NCBI RefSeq assembly: GCF_039929605.1
Contig: NZ_JBDSQX010000136.1
Span: 1-64,000 of the forward strand
DNA length: 64,000 nucleotides
Source: Pelomonas sp039929605
GTDB lineage: Bacteria > Pseudomonadota > Gammaproteobacteria > Burkholderiales > Burkholderiaceae_C
Direction: 5' to 3'
Shown here: positions 1 to 8,121 of the stretch, piece after piece
Position numbering within the stretch: the stretch's first letter is position 1
Layout: each line of letters opens with the position of its first letter
Notes under the pieces: generated by a model
What the model was told of the DNA's origin: nothing
Database searches by the model: none
Seen by the model: the letters and a program-made list of their open reading frames with translations, nothing else
Translations under genes and position numbers: made by a program

Positions 1-98
1 GCAACGATGCCTTTGCGGCGGGCATGAACGACTTCCTGACCAAGCCCATCGACACGCCCAAGCTGCACCAGACGCTGTTGCGGTTGACACGGGGTTGA
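1..98 (+). CDS. Receiver-domain C-terminus (partial, 5' end outside window)
   Basis: The window opens inside a reading frame that begins at base 3 and stops with TGA at 96-98. The visible tail (…GMNDFLTKPIDTPKL…) is the alpha4-beta5-alpha5 end of a response-regulator receiver domain. The K-P pair is the conserved switch lysine followed by the cis-proline. Because the protein ends right after the receiver fold, with no DNA-binding domain, it is probably the C-terminal receiver of a hybrid histidine kinase or a single-domain regulator. The rest of the gene is not visible, so the type cannot be decided. Confidence 0.75.
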   Translation, partial: NDAFAAGMNDFLTKPIDTPKLHQTLLRLTRG

Positions 99-180
99 TG
101 CCGGGCTGACCCCGCGGCCGAACGGCCGGGCATGAATAATGCGCGCGGCCCCGTGATCCCTACCGCCCAGCGCCACCGCC

Positions 181-894
181 ATGAGTACACCCCCACCTCG
201 CAGCTACAAGTACTACGACTTGATCATGGCGGCCTGCGTTTGCGTGCTGCTGTGCGCCAACCTCATCGCCCCGGCCAAGGCGGCGCAGGTGCAGCTGCCG
301 CTGATCGGCCCGGTCACCTTCGGGGCGGACCTGTTCTTCTTCCCGATCAGCTACATCTTTGGCGACGTATTGACCGAGGTCTACGGCTACGGGCGGGACC
401 GCCGCGTCGTCTGGGCGGGCTTCGGTGCGCTGCTGTTCGCGGCCTTCATGGCCTTTGTCGTCGTGCACCTGCCGCCGGCGCGCAATGGCTTCATGGACGG
501 CTACCAGTTGCACGTCGAGGCCATGTTCGGCAACACCTGGCGCGTTGTCGCCGCGTCGATGATCGCGTTTGCCGCCGGCAGTTTCGCCAACAGCTTCGTG
601 ATGGCGAAGATGAAGGTCGCCACCAACGGCCGCTACCTGTGGGCGCGCATCGTCGGCTCCACGGCCGTGGGCCAGTTGCTGGACACCGGCCTGTTCCTGA
701 GCATTGCGTTCTGGGGCATCTGGCCGCAGGAGCAACTGCTCGCCGTGTTCGTCGCCCAGTACGTTTTCAAGCTGATCTGGGAGGCGGTGCTGTTCCCGGT
801 CACGGCGCACTTCATTGCCTTCCTGAAGCGGGTCGAGGGCCTGGATCACTACGACCGCGACACCAATTTCAATCCGTTTTCGATCAAGGTCTGA
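181..894 (+). CDS. yhhQ: Queuosine precursor transporter (VUT/YhhQ family)
   Basis: This 237-residue inner-membrane protein is a DUF165/VUT-family transporter, the family that takes up queuosine precursors (preQ0/preQ1) for tRNA wobble modification. About six hydrophobic segments can be seen. The family hallmark lies near residues 47-70, where FGADLFFFPISYIFGDVLTE is followed by VYGYGR. A long conserved C-terminal helix region also fits. The ATG at 181 gives the N-terminus MSTPPPRSYKYYDL, which matches the family; an upstream in-frame start is not expected. No clear Shine-Dalgarno sequence precedes it. No preQ1 riboswitch was recognised in the 80 bp upstream. A stem-loop follows the gene. Confidence 0.92.
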   Translation: MSTPPPRSYKYYDLIMAACVCVLLCANLIAPAKAAQVQLPLIGPVTFGADLFFFPISYIFGDVLTEVYGYGRDRRVVWAGFGALLFAAFMAFVVVHLPPARNGFMDGYQLHVEAMFGNTWRVVAASMIAFAAGSFANSFVMAKMKVATNGRYLWARIVGSTAVGQLLDTGLFLSIAFWGIWPQEQLLAVFVAQYVFKLIWEAVLFPVTAHFIAFLKRVEGLDHYDRDTNFNPFSIKV

Positions 895-921
895 GCCGCA
901 CCGCGGCCCGGCCAGATACGC

Positions 922-947
922 AAACGGCGGCCCTGAGGCCGCCGTTT
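922..947. terminator. Bidirectional terminator-like hairpin
   Basis: A perfect 11-bp stem, AAACGGCGGCC paired with GGCCGCCGTTT around a CTGA loop, lies between the convergent yhhQ and PEP-CTERM genes. The stem ends in AAA/TTT on both sides. It therefore reads as a short U-tract terminator in either direction. Confidence 0.7.
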
Positions 948-964
948 GACATGAAACCGGCTGT

Positions 965-1702
965 TCAGCTGCGGCGGCGGCGGATGCCTGCGGCGGCCAG
1001 CAGGGCCAGGCCGGTCAATGCCAGGCCTGTGGGCTCGGGCACGCCGAAGACCTCGATCGCGGTGCCCTGCACGCCGACCGTGAAGCCGTTCCAGTATTCG
1101 TTGGACAGGCTGTTCCAGTGCACGGTGTCGAAGCTGCCCTTGAAGCGCAGCGCGCCATGCGGCTCGCCGGTGCCGAGCAACTGGTACTGGAACACGCCGC
1201 CGCCCAGGTCGACGACGTTCTTGTACGAGGTGCCGCAGCCCCAGTAGCCGCAGGCGTGGCCGGTGGCCGGGTCGTCGTAGCTGAGGATGTCGAAATCCTG
1301 GTCGAAGCCGTAGCCATTGCCGTTCAGGCTGACATAGGCGAACACCGGGTTGGCGATGGCCTGGGAGAACTGCAGCGTCTGCGTGCCCGCGAACTGCAGG
1401 GCAATGATGTCGGTGCCGGTCGGCCGGTTGTCCACCGTGCTGCTCTCGTAGGGCGAGGTGCCGCTGCCCACGTTGGTGTAGTAGTCGATGCCGCCGGCGG
1501 GCTGGTAGAAGCCGACGCCACGGGCGTTGGTGTAGGTCACCGTGACGCTAGAGGTCGTCGTGGTGATGACGCCCTGAGCCTGGAAGCCGACGCCGGGGTC
1601 CAGGTCGTCGCCTTGCCAGTCGGTCCAGAAGACCGGCGCGGCCTGGCTGAGGCCGGCGCAGGCGATCAGGGCGGTCGTCAGCAGGGTTTGAATTTTTTTC
1701 AT
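965..1702 (-). CDS. PEP-CTERM sorting domain-containing exported protein
   Basis: This is a 245-residue secreted protein of unknown function. The open frame extends further upstream, but ATG at 1700-1702 is the likely start. It is preceded by GAGG at good spacing and gives the signal peptide MKKIQTLLTTALIACAGLSQA. The C-terminus has the full PEP-CTERM tripartite signal: VPEP, then the hydrophobic stretch TGLALTGLALLAAAG, then a basic RRRRS tail. Such proteins are processed by an exosortase and are often linked to exopolysaccharide. The body is rich in G, T, Y and N, with a pair of cysteines near HACGYWGCG, and resembles no enzyme I know. No exosortase gene is in the window. Confidence 0.88.
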   Translation of the reverse strand: MKKIQTLLTTALIACAGLSQAAPVFWTDWQGDDLDPGVGFQAQGVITTTTSSVTVTYTNARGVGFYQPAGGIDYYTNVGSGTSPYESSTVDNRPTGTDIIALQFAGTQTLQFSQAIANPVFAYVSLNGNGYGFDQDFDILSYDDPATGHACGYWGCGTSYKNVVDLGGGVFQYQLLGTGEPHGALRFKGSFDTVHWNSLSNEYWNGFTVGVQGTAIEVFGVPEPTGLALTGLALLAAAGIRRRRS

Positions 1703-1873
1703 ATTCAGCCTCAAGGGAAGAAATGACACATGGAATGCAATCTTCGCGCCACGGTGACATTTCTCCCATGAAACAGCCCTCGACGGCCGTGCGGCCATGG
1801 GCTCGACTGTCAACGCCGCCGACACCCCCGGATCGTGGGAAAGCCAGGTTGCCGACGGCGGCCAGCCCAGCGC

Positions 1874-3934
1874 TTACAAGCCGCCCGTGCCGCAGCCCTT
1901 GCCCAGGTAGTTGCTGATCAGGTTCAGCTGGTCGGCCATGATCTTGCGCGTCCACGCGGGTCCGTGGGCATAGTCCTTCAGCACGTGGTATTCCACCGGC
2001 TTGCCGGCGGCCTTGGCCTTGTCGACGAAGAGCTCCGACTGGATGATCGGCACGACCTGGTCCCGTTCACCGTGGTAGACCATGATGGGGATCTCGATCT
2101 TGTCGGCCTTGCTCAGCGGGCTCAGGCCACGCACGGTGGGTTCCTGGCCGGACTGGAAGTACGGGTTGGTGAAGAACTTCGCCCAGATGCGGTCGATGTC
2201 GGACACGCCAGCGCCGGCGATGGCGCATTTGTAGAGGCCGTTGGGTCGCACGGCGGCGGTGAACGCCGAGTAGCCGCCGTAGGAGAAGCCGAACATGGCG
2301 ATGCGCTTGGGGTCGGCCAGCTTCTCGCTGATCAGCCACTTGGCGCCGTCGTCCTTGTCGTCCTGCATCTTCTGGCCCCATTCACGGTCGCCTGCGAACC
2401 ACAGCGTGCGGCCCCAGCCTTCCGAGCCGCGGAACTGCGGGCGCAGCACGACGCGGCACTGCGACGCCAGCATCGGCACCCAGCCCGACCAATCGTAGTC
2501 CATGGTGTCACGCGCCCACGGGCCGCCATGCGGATGCACGACTGCGGCATACGGCCCCGGGCCGCACAGCTGCGGGTTGGGCACGGTGACGTAGGCGGGG
2601 ATATTCAGGCCGTCGCGCGCCTTGTAGTACACGAAGCGTGAAGTGCCGAGGGCGCGCCTGTCGATGTCCGGGTACTCCTTGGCCAGCAGCTGCATGCTCT
2701 GGCCGCGCAGCAGGTAGAACTCCGTCGGGTATGACGAGCCGCTGACGCTGAACAGGTAGGTGGGTGCGTCGCTGGCTACGTAATGCAGCAGGCGCACGGA
2801 CACGCCGTCGAACGAGCGAATTTCGGCCCGTTCGCCGCTGCCGACGCCGACCAGCTCCTGGCTGACCTCCTGGATGCCTAGCGCCTGCGCGACGCCGCGC
2901 ACGGCAGCTTCCATCTTGGGATTGTCCCAGTGCACGTCGTTGCCCAGGTGGCCGTTGAAGGCGTATCCGTCGAAGCCTTCTGCGCTGGGGCCGTCGTCGT
3001 TACGGAACGAGCGCACGCCGGTGGCGTCGAAGTACTTGTGCTCGAACAGCGTGGCCGCGACCTTGCGGTTGGCGATGTCGTACTCGTACAAGCCAGTGAA
3101 CTCGCGACCGACGTTGCTGCGGATGATGGCCGTGTCGGGCTTCGCGCCGGGTGCGGCCACGTCCACGACGTCGCGGTTCTTCACATAGCTGCGGAAGTGT
3201 TCCGTCCATTCGCCGTCCTTGCCGCGGAAGTCGATGGCCGTGAACGTGCCCTGGCCATCGCTGCCCAGGCGCGACTTGGCCCAGGGCAGGCCCGCGCTGT
3301 TGACGAACACTCTGTTGTCCGACTCGCCCAGCCGCATGATGCGCGTGGCTTTGCCGGTGCGCAGGTTGTAGCGGAAGACGTCGCGGCTCTCGCCGCGCGC
3401 ACCGCTCTCCAGCACGATGTTGTCGGGGTCGGACAGCATGCGGCTCAGCACTATGGGGTTGGCCAGCGCAGCCGCCTTTTTCGCCAGTTCGGAGCGGGCG
3501 ATGTCAGTGGCGGCCATAGGCTCGATCCAGTTTTTGCCCTCCAGGTCGGTGAACAGCAGCTTGTTGATGAAGGTCTTGATGACCTCGTCGGTGCGCAGGT
3601 CGTAGGGCTGCGTCATGGACACCTGCAGCATGTCGTTCTTGAGGAACGAGGCGCTTGCGATCTGCATGTTCTTCGCGCCGATCACGGTCGGTTTGGCGCC
3701 CAGGTCCGCCAGCGCCCAGACCAGGATGCTGCGGTTGTCGCCCTGGCTCTGGATAGCCAGCATGTGCTTGCCATCGGGCGAGATGCGGAAGCCGGTCATG
3801 CCCGGGAACTGGGCCAGCGTCTCGACGGTAGGGACGCGGATGGGGAGCGCGTCGGCGGCCATGGCCGGGCAGGCCAACAGCACGGCGCCTGCGATGGCGA
3901 GCAGCCGGCCCATCTTGTTCAAGTAGGTTTTCAT
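1874..3934 (-). CDS. S9 family (prolyl oligopeptidase-type) peptidase, exported
   Basis: This is a 686-residue periplasmic serine peptidase. A signal peptide (MKTYLNKMGRLLAIAGAVLL, cut after CPAMA) starts at the ATG at 3932-3934. That start has AGGTG upstream, and a GTG nine bases earlier is the alternative. A beta-propeller-like N-terminal half precedes an alpha/beta-hydrolase domain. The nucleophile is the Ser of GFSYGGYSA, the Asp is in YHGERDQVV and the His in DYAHGPAW. Family members cleave short peptides and are common beside TonB receptors. The TonB receptor just upstream on the same strand suggests a peptide or siderophore-like substrate taken up and trimmed in the periplasm (inference). 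Confidence 0.9.
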   Translation of the reverse strand: MKTYLNKMGRLLAIAGAVLLACPAMAADALPIRVPTVETLAQFPGMTGFRISPDGKHMLAIQSQGDNRSILVWALADLGAKPTVIGAKNMQIASASFLKNDMLQVSMTQPYDLRTDEVIKTFINKLLFTDLEGKNWIEPMAATDIARSELAKKAAALANPIVLSRMLSDPDNIVLESGARGESRDVFRYNLRTGKATRIMRLGESDNRVFVNSAGLPWAKSRLGSDGQGTFTAIDFRGKDGEWTEHFRSYVKNRDVVDVAAPGAKPDTAIIRSNVGREFTGLYEYDIANRKVAATLFEHKYFDATGVRSFRNDDGPSAEGFDGYAFNGHLGNDVHWDNPKMEAAVRGVAQALGIQEVSQELVGVGSGERAEIRSFDGVSVRLLHYVASDAPTYLFSVSGSSYPTEFYLLRGQSMQLLAKEYPDIDRRALGTSRFVYYKARDGLNIPAYVTVPNPQLCGPGPYAAVVHPHGGPWARDTMDYDWSGWVPMLASQCRVVLRPQFRGSEGWGRTLWFAGDREWGQKMQDDKDDGAKWLISEKLADPKRIAMFGFSYGGYSAFTAAVRPNGLYKCAIAGAGVSDIDRIWAKFFTNPYFQSGQEPTVRGLSPLSKADKIEIPIMVYHGERDQVVPIIQSELFVDKAKAAGKPVEYHVLKDYAHGPAWTRKIMADQLNLISNYLGKGCGTGGL

Positions 3935-3947
3935 GGGAATCACACCT

Positions 3948-3981
3948 AAAAAAATGCCCTGGCAACCGGGGTTGCCAGGGC
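3948..3981 (-). terminator. Rho-independent terminator between TonB receptor and S9 peptidase
   Basis: On the minus strand a perfect 11-bp stem (GCCCTGGCAAC / GTTGCCAGGGC, loop of four) is followed by an A and then seven T. It lies after the TonB receptor stop and directly before the ribosome-binding site of the S9 peptidase. It should end most TonB transcripts, so peptidase expression needs read-through or its own promoter. Confidence 0.85.
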
Positions 3982-3999
3982 GTTGGATTGCTGGGCCGA

Positions 4000-6900
4000 T
4001 CAGAACGTCTTGGAGACGTTCATGAAGAAGCGACGGCCGGCGTAGTCGTAGCCGCTGTACAGGGGCGTATTGCCGACGCGGTTGTAGTCGCCGGCGGAAA
4101 TCATCGGCGGCTTCTTGTCAGCCAGGTTGCGCACGCCGCCCGTGACCTTCCACTTGCTCACCGAGTCGCTGTAGGACAGCGACAGGGAGTGCAGGAAGTA
4201 GTTCGGCGTGTCGAGCTTGAACGTGCTGGTGGCCGGATCTTCCCCGATGTACTCGTAGCTCGATGTCTTGCCGACCCACTCCATGCCGTAGTAGACATTC
4301 CAGCCCTTCACCGCGTAGTTCACGTCCAGCGCACCAGACCACTTCGGCGAACCAATGGTGTTGTTGATCTCGTTCAGTGGATCGTCCGGGAACAGCTTGC
4401 TGGCCTGCGACTTGTACTGCGTCGCCGACATGTTGACGCGCAGCTTGCCGGTGCCGACTTCGCTTGTATAGCGCAGGTTGTAGTCGTAGCCACGCACGAC
4501 ATCGGTCGACAGGTTGATGTAGCTGTTGTTGATTGTCAGCGCGCCGTTGCCCGGGTTGCGCGTCACCAGGCGGCAGAAGTTGCCCCCCGCGCGGAACTGC
4601 GGGTCGTCGTAGCAAAGCGTCAGGATCTGACCAGTGCCGATGCGCGAGACGCCGTTGTCCACCTTGATGTCGAAGCGGTCCAGTGCGAACGACAGGTCAC
4701 CCCAGCCGGTTGGCAGTGCGGGTTGCAGGATGATGCCCCACGATGCGTTCTTGGAGGTTTCCGCCTTCAGGCCAGAGTCGCGCCCACCCTTGGTGATGGA
4801 CATGACGCTGTTCTTTTGTGAGAAATCGCCCGGCAGGCCCTCGCTCGCACAGTTGGCCGCGCGCACGGCACTCTTGGAGGTGTAATCGTTGCAGGGGTCG
4901 ATGGATGAGCTGAAGAAGCCCGTCGTTGCGCCAACGAACTGCTCGAACAGCGCCGGTGCACGGTAGGACGTGCCGTTGGTGCCGCGCAGCGAGATCCAGC
5001 TGGCGGGTGCCCACAGCGCACCGATCTTGTGGGTCGAGCCAGTGCCGTAGGACTTGTAGTCCGCCATGCGGGCCGAGCCATTGAGCGTCAACTCCTTGGC
5101 CAGCGGCAGATCCTTCAGCACCGGCACTTCCACTTCGGCGAACACGTCGGTGGCCTGGTCGCTGCCACGCGTCGGGGTGCCCGAGCTGAAGTTGTAGATG
5201 TTGCCGGTCTGCATCGCGTCCGACGGCGTGTCGTCGATGGAGTTGCGGCGGAACTCAGCGCCGACGGCAGCTTTCACGTCGCCGTACGGCACCTTGAAGA
5301 GCTTGCCCGTCGTCGAGGCCGTGATGACGTCTTCCTTGTACTTGGTCGAGCCGGTCAGGTTGTTCGAGAAGGCGTAGCCCAGCCATGCCGACGGCAGTTG
5401 ACCGCCGATGAGGGACGTGCTCAGTGCCGGCGCGGCCACGCAGCCGTTGGACGTGTCGACGCAGTTGAAGCCACCGCTGCCGTTGGACACGACATTCAGG
5501 CTCTGCGCCACGCGGTCGGTCAGGAAGCCGTCGAACGTGTAGCTGGCCTTGCTCTCGCTGTGGGTCACCGAGACGTCGTAGTCCCAGTTGATCTTGGCGA
5601 ACGAGCCACGCAGGCCGGCCACGGCGCGGGTGAAGTCCACTGCCTGGCTGGAGGCGCTGTTGCCGCCGAACATGAACGCGCGCACGCCGAGCGGGGCGCC
5701 GTTGGTGATCAAGGTCGGCGCCGCTTGAACCTGGCTGAAGGCCAGATTCGGCGGGATCAGCGGGCTGTCCTTGGCGTAATCCAGGATCAGCTGGCGATGA
5801 CCCACCTGCGACGATTCGCGGCGGTTGTACAGCACTTCCCAATAAGCTTCGGCGTCGCCACCCAGGGCCGGCACGTCAATCGCGCCCTCCGCATACAGGT
5901 TGTGGTTGCGCACCGGCGAGAACAGCGAGTCGTTCAGCATGCGCGGGTCGAAGGAGTCGCGCACGTACAGGCTGTTTGAGCTGCTGCCCACGCCTTCAAA
6001 GCCGGCCATGTTGCCCGTGACGGCCGAGTTGGGGCGCCAGCGGTTGAAGGCGGTGCCCACCGCGCCCGCCGCGCCGGTGCCAGCGGTGGAATTGGTACCG
6101 ATGGTGTTGATGGTCACGCCGTTCTCGCCCGTCAGGCCGGTCGGGTAGCACTTGGATTTGCCGGTCAGTGGGTCCTTGTAGTCGGCGCTGCCCCAGTCGC
6201 CGACGACGCCGTCGGCGCTCGTGCGCCGGTAGGTGGTGTTGCAACGGGTCCAGTCGCGTTGGCCATAGGTCAGCGCGGTGTTGTCATTGAAGTTGTAGGC
6301 AGCCAGGAAGTGGGCGTGGTCGGTGACCATGCCGCCCGCGATGGAGAGGTTGTAGGCATTGCCGCCGCCATGTTCCGTGGCGGACATCGAGCCCTCGACC
6401 GTGATCGAGGTCAGGTCCTTCCTGGTGATGATGTTGATCACACCCGCCACGGCATCGGAGCCGTAGATGGAGGACGCGCCGTCCTTGAGCACTTCGATGC
6501 GGTCGACGATGGAATTGGGCAGCGTGTTCAGGTCCGCTGCGCCGACCGAGCCGCGGGTGCCGGACGGTGACATGCGGCGGCCGTTCAGCAGCACCAGCGA
6601 GCGCGTCGGGGCGAAGCCGCGCAGGCCCACGGTGTTGGCGCCCGGGCCGCCGTCGGTGACGTAGCCGCCGAAGGCGTTGTTGATCTGGCCCTGGCCGCCG
6701 GTCACGCTCGTGCTCTGCAGGACTTGTGCCGTGGAGGTGAAGCCCGCCAGCGCGGCGTCTTCGTTTTTGATGATCTGGATGGGCGCGGGGGAGCTGAACG
6801 CGTCCCGCTTGATGCGGGAACCGGACGACACGATCTCGACGCGTTCCAATTTCTTCGCTGTATCGCTTAGCGGTGCAGGAGATTCTGCGGTGGTGGCCGG

Positions 6901-7017
6901 CTTGCTATTTTCAGCCGGGGTTTGTTGTGCCGCAGCATTCTGAGCCAGGATGAGGCCGAAAACGGCAAGGGCAATGGGTTTGTGAACAGGTTTGAAGCCG
7001 GCGGAATGGGTGGGCAT
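4000..7017 (-). CDS. TonB-dependent outer-membrane receptor
   Basis: This is a 1005-residue receptor. The start MPTHSAGF at 7015-7017 was chosen over an upstream in-frame codon because it directly precedes the signal peptide (IALAVFGLILAQNAAAQ). A plug domain follows, with VEIVSSGSRIKRDAFSSP as the TonB-box region, then LNGRRMSP, IDRIEVLKDGASSIYGSDAVAGVINII. The long C-terminal barrel ends in Phe (MNVSKTF). This LNGRR/GSDAVAGVINI type is common in Alteromonas-, Xanthomonas- and Burkholderiales-like bacteria and is usually linked to peptide or carbohydrate import. The partner S9 peptidase downstream favours a peptide-like ligand (inference). No FecR-type signalling domain was seen. Confidence 0.93.
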   Translation of the reverse strand: MPTHSAGFKPVHKPIALAVFGLILAQNAAAQQTPAENSKPATTAESPAPLSDTAKKLERVEIVSSGSRIKRDAFSSPAPIQIIKNEDAALAGFTSTAQVLQSTSVTGGQGQINNAFGGYVTDGGPGANTVGLRGFAPTRSLVLLNGRRMSPSGTRGSVGAADLNTLPNSIVDRIEVLKDGASSIYGSDAVAGVINIITRKDLTSITVEGSMSATEHGGGNAYNLSIAGGMVTDHAHFLAAYNFNDNTALTYGQRDWTRCNTTYRRTSADGVVGDWGSADYKDPLTGKSKCYPTGLTGENGVTINTIGTNSTAGTGAAGAVGTAFNRWRPNSAVTGNMAGFEGVGSSSNSLYVRDSFDPRMLNDSLFSPVRNHNLYAEGAIDVPALGGDAEAYWEVLYNRRESSQVGHRQLILDYAKDSPLIPPNLAFSQVQAAPTLITNGAPLGVRAFMFGGNSASSQAVDFTRAVAGLRGSFAKINWDYDVSVTHSESKASYTFDGFLTDRVAQSLNVVSNGSGGFNCVDTSNGCVAAPALSTSLIGGQLPSAWLGYAFSNNLTGSTKYKEDVITASTTGKLFKVPYGDVKAAVGAEFRRNSIDDTPSDAMQTGNIYNFSSGTPTRGSDQATDVFAEVEVPVLKDLPLAKELTLNGSARMADYKSYGTGSTHKIGALWAPASWISLRGTNGTSYRAPALFEQFVGATTGFFSSSIDPCNDYTSKSAVRAANCASEGLPGDFSQKNSVMSITKGGRDSGLKAETSKNASWGIILQPALPTGWGDLSFALDRFDIKVDNGVSRIGTGQILTLCYDDPQFRAGGNFCRLVTRNPGNGALTINNSYINLSTDVVRGYDYNLRYTSEVGTGKLRVNMSATQYKSQASKLFPDDPLNEINNTIGSPKWSGALDVNYAVKGWNVYYGMEWVGKTSSYEYIGEDPATSTFKLDTPNYFLHSLSLSYSDSVSKWKVTGGVRNLADKKPPMISAGDYNRVGNTPLYSGYDYAGRRFFMNVSKTF

Positions 7018-7458
7018 AAAGGGTCCGTCAATAGGGTGGATGCGCTTCCGAGCCATCCGCCGCCCGGATAGGGCAACGTAGCCTTGGGCTCGTCTACGAA
7101 CCATCTATTAGGGAGATGCCCTTGTTGCGTGTCATCTCCGAAATATGTCCAAAACATAACCAAAGCATTGATTTATCTCGCAAGGTTGGCTTTGCGAAAG
7201 CTTCGTTGCAGTTGGGCAACAAAACTTATGGCCGACTGATCGGTCAGACATTGAAGACACAAGTGGACCAGGTCAACGGGTGAGTAAAAAATAGATATCC
7301 TTCGGAATACTCGCTCAGTAATCGATGGTGGCGAGGCAAGGCACTTGCCAGGCATCCGGCATAACTATTTCTGTGCAGTATTTCTTGCTGGCATTGAGAA
7401 TGCCTCGGTCTATTTTTCTGTGTTGAAGAGACGGCTATCCGCGCTGAAAATACCGCCA
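7018..7458. promoter_or_regulatory. Divergent intergenic region (TonB receptor / YpfH-like gene)
   Basis: These 441 bases carry no convincing gene and are less GC-rich than the surroundings, as expected of two divergent promoters. A 7-bp inverted repeat (GGAGATG at 7112-7118, CATCTCC at 7133-7139) would fall in the 5' leader of the TonB receptor mRNA. A short dyad, CTGATCGGTCAG, lies near 7230-7250. No promoter elements could be fixed with confidence. Confidence 0.4.
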
Positions 7459-8121
7459 ATGACTCCCAACGCTTCGGCTCCCGACCTGCTGTTCGCCCTG
7501 CTCCCCGACAGCGGCATCGCCCCCGACGGCCCCGACACGCTGGCGCCGCTGGCTGCGGCGCTGCATGCGCAGTACCCCAACGCCGTCACGCTGAACCTGC
7601 ATCCGCCGCTGCGCGATGGCGAGGGTCGCTGCCGCTGGTGGGCGGATGACACGCCCAGCCTTGAAGGCGTTGAGGCCGCGCTGCCGCATCTGATTGAGCG
7701 CCTGCGCCTGGAGGCCGCCAGATTGGGCCTGCCCTGGGAGCGCGTCGCCCTGGCCGGCGTGGGCGACGGCGCGCTGCTGGCGCTGGAGGCCGCGCAGGCC
7801 GAGCCGGCCCTCGTCGGCCGCGTGCTGGCCTTTGCCGGCGGCTACCTGTCTCGCCCTGAACATGCGCCGCAGGATGTCTGCATCCACCTGCTGCACGGCC
7901 TGGCCGATCAGCGCTTTTCGTACCGCCATGTCGTCGACGCCGCTCAGGCGCTCGTCGACCTGGGCGCCGACGTGACCGCCGACCTGCTGCCCCATCTCGA
8001 CCATGGCCTGCACCCGGCGCTCATCGCCAAGGCGATGGAGCAGCTGCGCACCTTCATCCCGGCGCGGTTGTGGCGGGCGGCGGTCGTCGCGGCCCAGGAG
8101 AGCGAAAGGCCCGTGGGCTAG
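7459..8121 (+). CDS. YpfH-like alpha/beta-hydrolase lacking the serine nucleophile
   Basis: This 220-residue cytoplasmic protein belongs to the phospholipase/carboxylesterase (YpfH) family. The start MTPNASAPDLLFALLPD at 7459 matches the family N-terminus; the frame is open for 38 more codons upstream, but these look non-coding. Family landmarks are VALAGVGDGALLALEAAQAEP, LLHGLADQRF and LLPHLDHGLHP. In YpfH-like esterases the first is GFSQGA. Here the position of the catalytic serine is glycine (G-V-G-D-G), while the Asp and His regions remain. It may therefore be inactive or have another role. It converges on the Fic gene, and the stops overlap at a shared CTAG. Confidence 0.75.
   Translation: MTPNASAPDLLFALLPDSGIAPDGPDTLAPLAAALHAQYPNAVTLNLHPPLRDGEGRCRWWADDTPSLEGVEAALPHLIERLRLEAARLGLPWERVALAGVGDGALLALEAAQAEPALVGRVLAFAGGYLSRPEHAPQDVCIHLLHGLADQRFSYRHVVDAAQALVDLGADVTADLLPHLDHGLHPALIAKAMEQLRTFIPARLWRAAVVAAQESERPVG

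Noticed and set aside
99..180. Possible preQ1 riboswitch before the queuosine precursor transporter
   Set aside because: The 82 bp contain only a short CGGCC/GGCCG hairpin; the conserved preQ1 aptamer sequence was not found.
7105..7260. Insertion-sequence end or attachment site in the divergent gap
   Set aside because: Only short dyads are present, with no transposase, no terminal inverted repeats and no target duplication.
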